Origin: Candidatus Brocadia sp. WS118
GTDB lineage: Bacteria > Planctomycetota > Brocadiia > Brocadiales > Brocadiaceae
Assembly (NCBI GenBank): GCA_007618135.1
Contig: PHFX01000007.1
Location: forward strand, 1-64,000
Reading direction: 5' to 3'
DNA: 64,000 nucleotides
This document shows positions 62,377-64,000 of the stretch, piece after piece. The translations under genes were made by a program, and so were the position numbers. Below the pieces are notes generated by a model, which had not been told where the DNA came from, ran no database searches, and was given only the letters and a program-made list of their open reading frames with translations. The stretch's first letter is position 1; the number at the start of each line of letters is the position of its first letter.

Positions 62377-63534
62377 TCAACGAACGGCACGCACATAGCC
62401 GCCGTTGCTGCAGACTTCGCCGTTGCTGCAATCACCGTCGCTGAAATAGACAACCCAGGCACTCGAAACTCTTGAAAGGTCAGATGTCCAAATCCAGCGT
62501 TGTTTATTGTCAAATAGAGGACCAATAAACAATTCATGATTCATTTGCGTAGGTTTGAGCAAAGTTATGGCTTCCTTTAATGTTGGTAGACGCCAATCGC
62601 TGTAGCCAGCAAAACCTTCTTGATTGAGTTGCCTTATATAATTATGTGCTTCATCATAGGTCATGGGCTTCTGTGAGCCAGACTTCTGCCACATTAGGCC
62701 AGTGGTTTTGTCGCAAATCACGTTACCGTCTTTTTGTGCTTCGAATTCATTCTCCGTGTAATTCTTTGGTTTTAGGTTTCTATCTAACAGAAACCTTCGA
62801 GCCTCTTCGGAAGTAAGATATGCGCCCGATTTTTCTGATAAGGGAGATAACTGGCTTTGCAGTCGAACAACCTCGGATTCGAGTTTTCTGACTTTTTCTT
62901 CATTTTTCCCGCCTTCTTTTTGTGCTTCTTTAGCTAACTCTTCCTTTTTCTCCTCAAGTGTTTCTATTGTAGCAATTATCCCATCTCGATAGTTCCCCCA
63001 TCTTTTCTGCAAATCTTCAGAAATGGTGAGTTTTGCAAAATAATCTGCAAAACGCAAACGCTTTTCATGGTCGTCTGCCAAAGCATACGTAATAAAATCA
63101 CCTAAATATTTCATTTCAGCTTGACGACGCTCAGCCTCAGCCTTTGCATTTTGTAAATTAAGTTCCGCTTGTTCTTTTCTTTCCTGCATTTTAAGCTGTC
63201 TCTTTTGGAATGAATAATTAATATATGCACCAAGACCACTTCCAAAAAAAGCCGTAATTAAAACTGTTATAATTTCCTTCCACACCTTAAACCGTTCAAG
63301 CCTCAGCGTCTCAAATTCAAGAGAAGCTGTTGCAGTTGCTATGCTTTTATTTGCTTCGACCTGGCTCTGGTCTGCCTCGGCTTTGGCGTCCTGGAATGTG
63401 AGTGAAAAATGAAGACATGCAACAAGAATGCTTGCAAACAAGAATGTAGGTGTGCTTGCAACAATTTTACCCAACACGTTAAGTCGTTTAATTTTTAGCT
63501 GTACAGTTTCAAGGAAAACAGGTTCATTTACCAT
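62377..63534 (-). CDS. Membrane protein with coiled coil and C-terminal DUF1566 domain
   Basis: Two hydrophobic segments (about 22-45, IVASTPTFLFASILVACLHF, and about 92-112) and a long coiled coil rich in Glu, Lys and Ala (about 115-245, LQNAKAEAERRQAEMKY, ETLEEKKEELAKEAQKEGGK) precede a DUF1566 (Lcl C-terminal, lectin-like) domain (about 275-385: VICDKTTGLMWQKSG, GYSDWRLPTLKEAI, WIWTSDLSRVSSAWVVYFSDGD, GYVRAVR). DUF1566 is also a frequent substrate-binding and DGR target fold. It lies 4 bases after the antitoxin-like gene, thus in one operon. Confidence 0.85.
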   Translation of the reverse strand: MVNEPVFLETVQLKIKRLNVLGKIVASTPTFLFASILVACLHFSLTFQDAKAEADQSQVEANKSIATATASLEFETLRLERFKVWKEIITVLITAFFGSGLGAYINYSFQKRQLKMQERKEQAELNLQNAKAEAERRQAEMKYLGDFITYALADDHEKRLRFADYFAKLTISEDLQKRWGNYRDGIIATIETLEEKKEELAKEAQKEGGKNEEKVRKLESEVVRLQSQLSPLSEKSGAYLTSEEARRFLLDRNLKPKNYTENEFEAQKDGNVICDKTTGLMWQKSGSQKPMTYDEAHNYIRQLNQEGFAGYSDWRLPTLKEAITLLKPTQMNHELFIGPLFDNKQRWIWTSDLSRVSSAWVVYFSDGDCSNGEVCSNGGYVRAVR

Positions 63535-63538
63535 GGTG

Positions 63539-63751
63539 TTATTCCTTTATAACGGTTTCAAGCGATATCCCTTTTTCTTTCCCCTTCATAGATTCTCTTA
63601 ATTCTTCTTCAACCTCCGGTCTCAATTCAAGTCCATAGTCTGGGTCTATAACCTCTAATACCGTGTCCTTGATAAGTTTCTTAAGCTCTCTAACGGTCAT
63701 ATCGCTTACCTTTTTATCTATTGTTTTTTTGTTTAATGCTTTTGTAGCCAT
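63539..63751 (-). CDS. Small antitoxin-like protein
   Basis: 70 residues, acidic and basic, begins MATKALNKKTIDKKVSDMTV and ends RESMKGKEKGISLETVIKE. The C-terminal RPEVEEELRESMKGKEKGIS pattern is like many stand-alone antitoxin-type proteins that often precede a RelE/PIN toxin, but no toxin is adjacent; instead a DUF1566 protein follows 4 bases later. GAGGGTGAG precedes the ATG. Identity as an antitoxin is inference. Confidence 0.7.
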   Translation of the reverse strand: MATKALNKKTIDKKVSDMTVRELKKLIKDTVLEVIDPDYGLELRPEVEEELRESMKGKEKGISLETVIKE

Positions 63752-63770
63752 AAACTCACCCTCTTAATAA

Positions 63771-63815
63771 AATAAAAAGGCTAACTACAGAACGTCACGG
63801 CTCCCGCAGCTAGCC
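63771..63815 (-). terminator. Hairpin with T-run upstream of the antitoxin-like gene
   Basis: GGCTAACT (63779-63786) pairs with AGCTAGCC (63808-63815) with one G-U pair; on the minus strand it is followed by TTTTTATTTT, 20 bases before the next start. Either a terminator for genes beyond the window or a leader attenuator; layout is like that at 33257-33299. Confidence 0.5.
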
Positions 63816-64000
63816 CTTATACTCGAATATTGCAATCCGATTATCATTCTGCAACTTCCGTGACTCAATTACAGCTTATTTTCAGATCATACTACCATTT
63901 AGACTTTTGTTGTCAAGTGAATCTATTAGTAAGGACTCCCCTATCCCCTGAAATCTAAAGGAATGCCAAAACCCCTCGTAGGAATGGGGGGTTGTTACAA

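Noticed and set aside
62377-62500. Diversity-generating retroelement variable region at the DUF1566 C-terminus
   Set aside because: No reverse transcriptase, accessory gene or template repeat is present in the window, so the idea is untestable here.

Overview
The window reads as chromosome of a Gram-negative bacterium with a Planctomycetota flavour, and my best guess is an anammox-type lineage (Brocadiales). The support is indirect: an archaeal-type methionine adenosyltransferase, c-type cytochromes including a five-CxxCH protein, a two-domain multicopper oxidase, many exported beta-propeller proteins, caspase-like proteins, selenocysteine use, and intergenic regions full of small palindromic repeats. 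No rRNA or hydrazine-metabolism gene is present, so the assignment is inference.

Layout. 0-12.4 kb: AdoMet synthetase, a cupredoxin, a rhodanese, sigma-70 RpoD facing a Fur/PerR-type regulator with its own operator, HslUV protease, a CBS/hemerythrin pair and an RNase H-like protein. 12.5-17.8 kb: a cold-shock gene with a one-base frameshift, a DUF2325 protein behind a Fur-box-like promoter, a multiheme cytochrome and a decayed TonB receptor. 18.2-22.7 kb: a GNAT / 2-oxoacid oxidoreductase gamma fusion with two-subunit fumarase, then AsmA-like and CvpA proteins. 22.9-35.1 kb: an envelope region with a beta-propeller, a caspase-fold lipoprotein, an outer-membrane porin, three proteins sharing a CsgG-like domain (one also caspase plus PEGA) and a TatC fused to a FecR-like domain. 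35.8-41.2 kb: ribH, a NusB-PHP fusion, ftsY, sdhB, a LOG protein and a selenocysteine thioredoxin-like protein read through UGA. 42-47.5 kb: threonine catabolism (tdh-kbl), a cytochrome c'-like lipoprotein, a selenocysteine-containing SelD and an exported Pcm. 47.7-52.6 kb: multicopper oxidase and an NtrC-type two-component system with a duplicated receiver. 52.9-54.9 kb: a SAM-I riboswitch with a complete antiterminator/terminator switch ahead of a threonine-synthase-like enzyme and a ThiS/MoaD sulfur carrier ending in GGHS. 55-64 kb: Ca2+/H+ antiporter, tRNA-Pro(CGG), a beta-propeller and S55 peptidase pair, tsaC, rpiB, and a DUF1566 protein with an antitoxin-like partner.

Most interesting: (1) the riboswitch / threonine-synthase-like / sulfur-carrier unit, which I read as a candidate sulfur-carrier-dependent homocysteine synthesis route; (2) two selenoproteins hidden by in-frame UGA, one of them the selenium donor synthetase itself; (3) the caspase/CsgG envelope cluster next to a TatC-FecR fusion; (4) several domain fusions and several families of small mobile-like repeats, one with perfect 24-bp terminal inverted repeats and an 8-bp target duplication.
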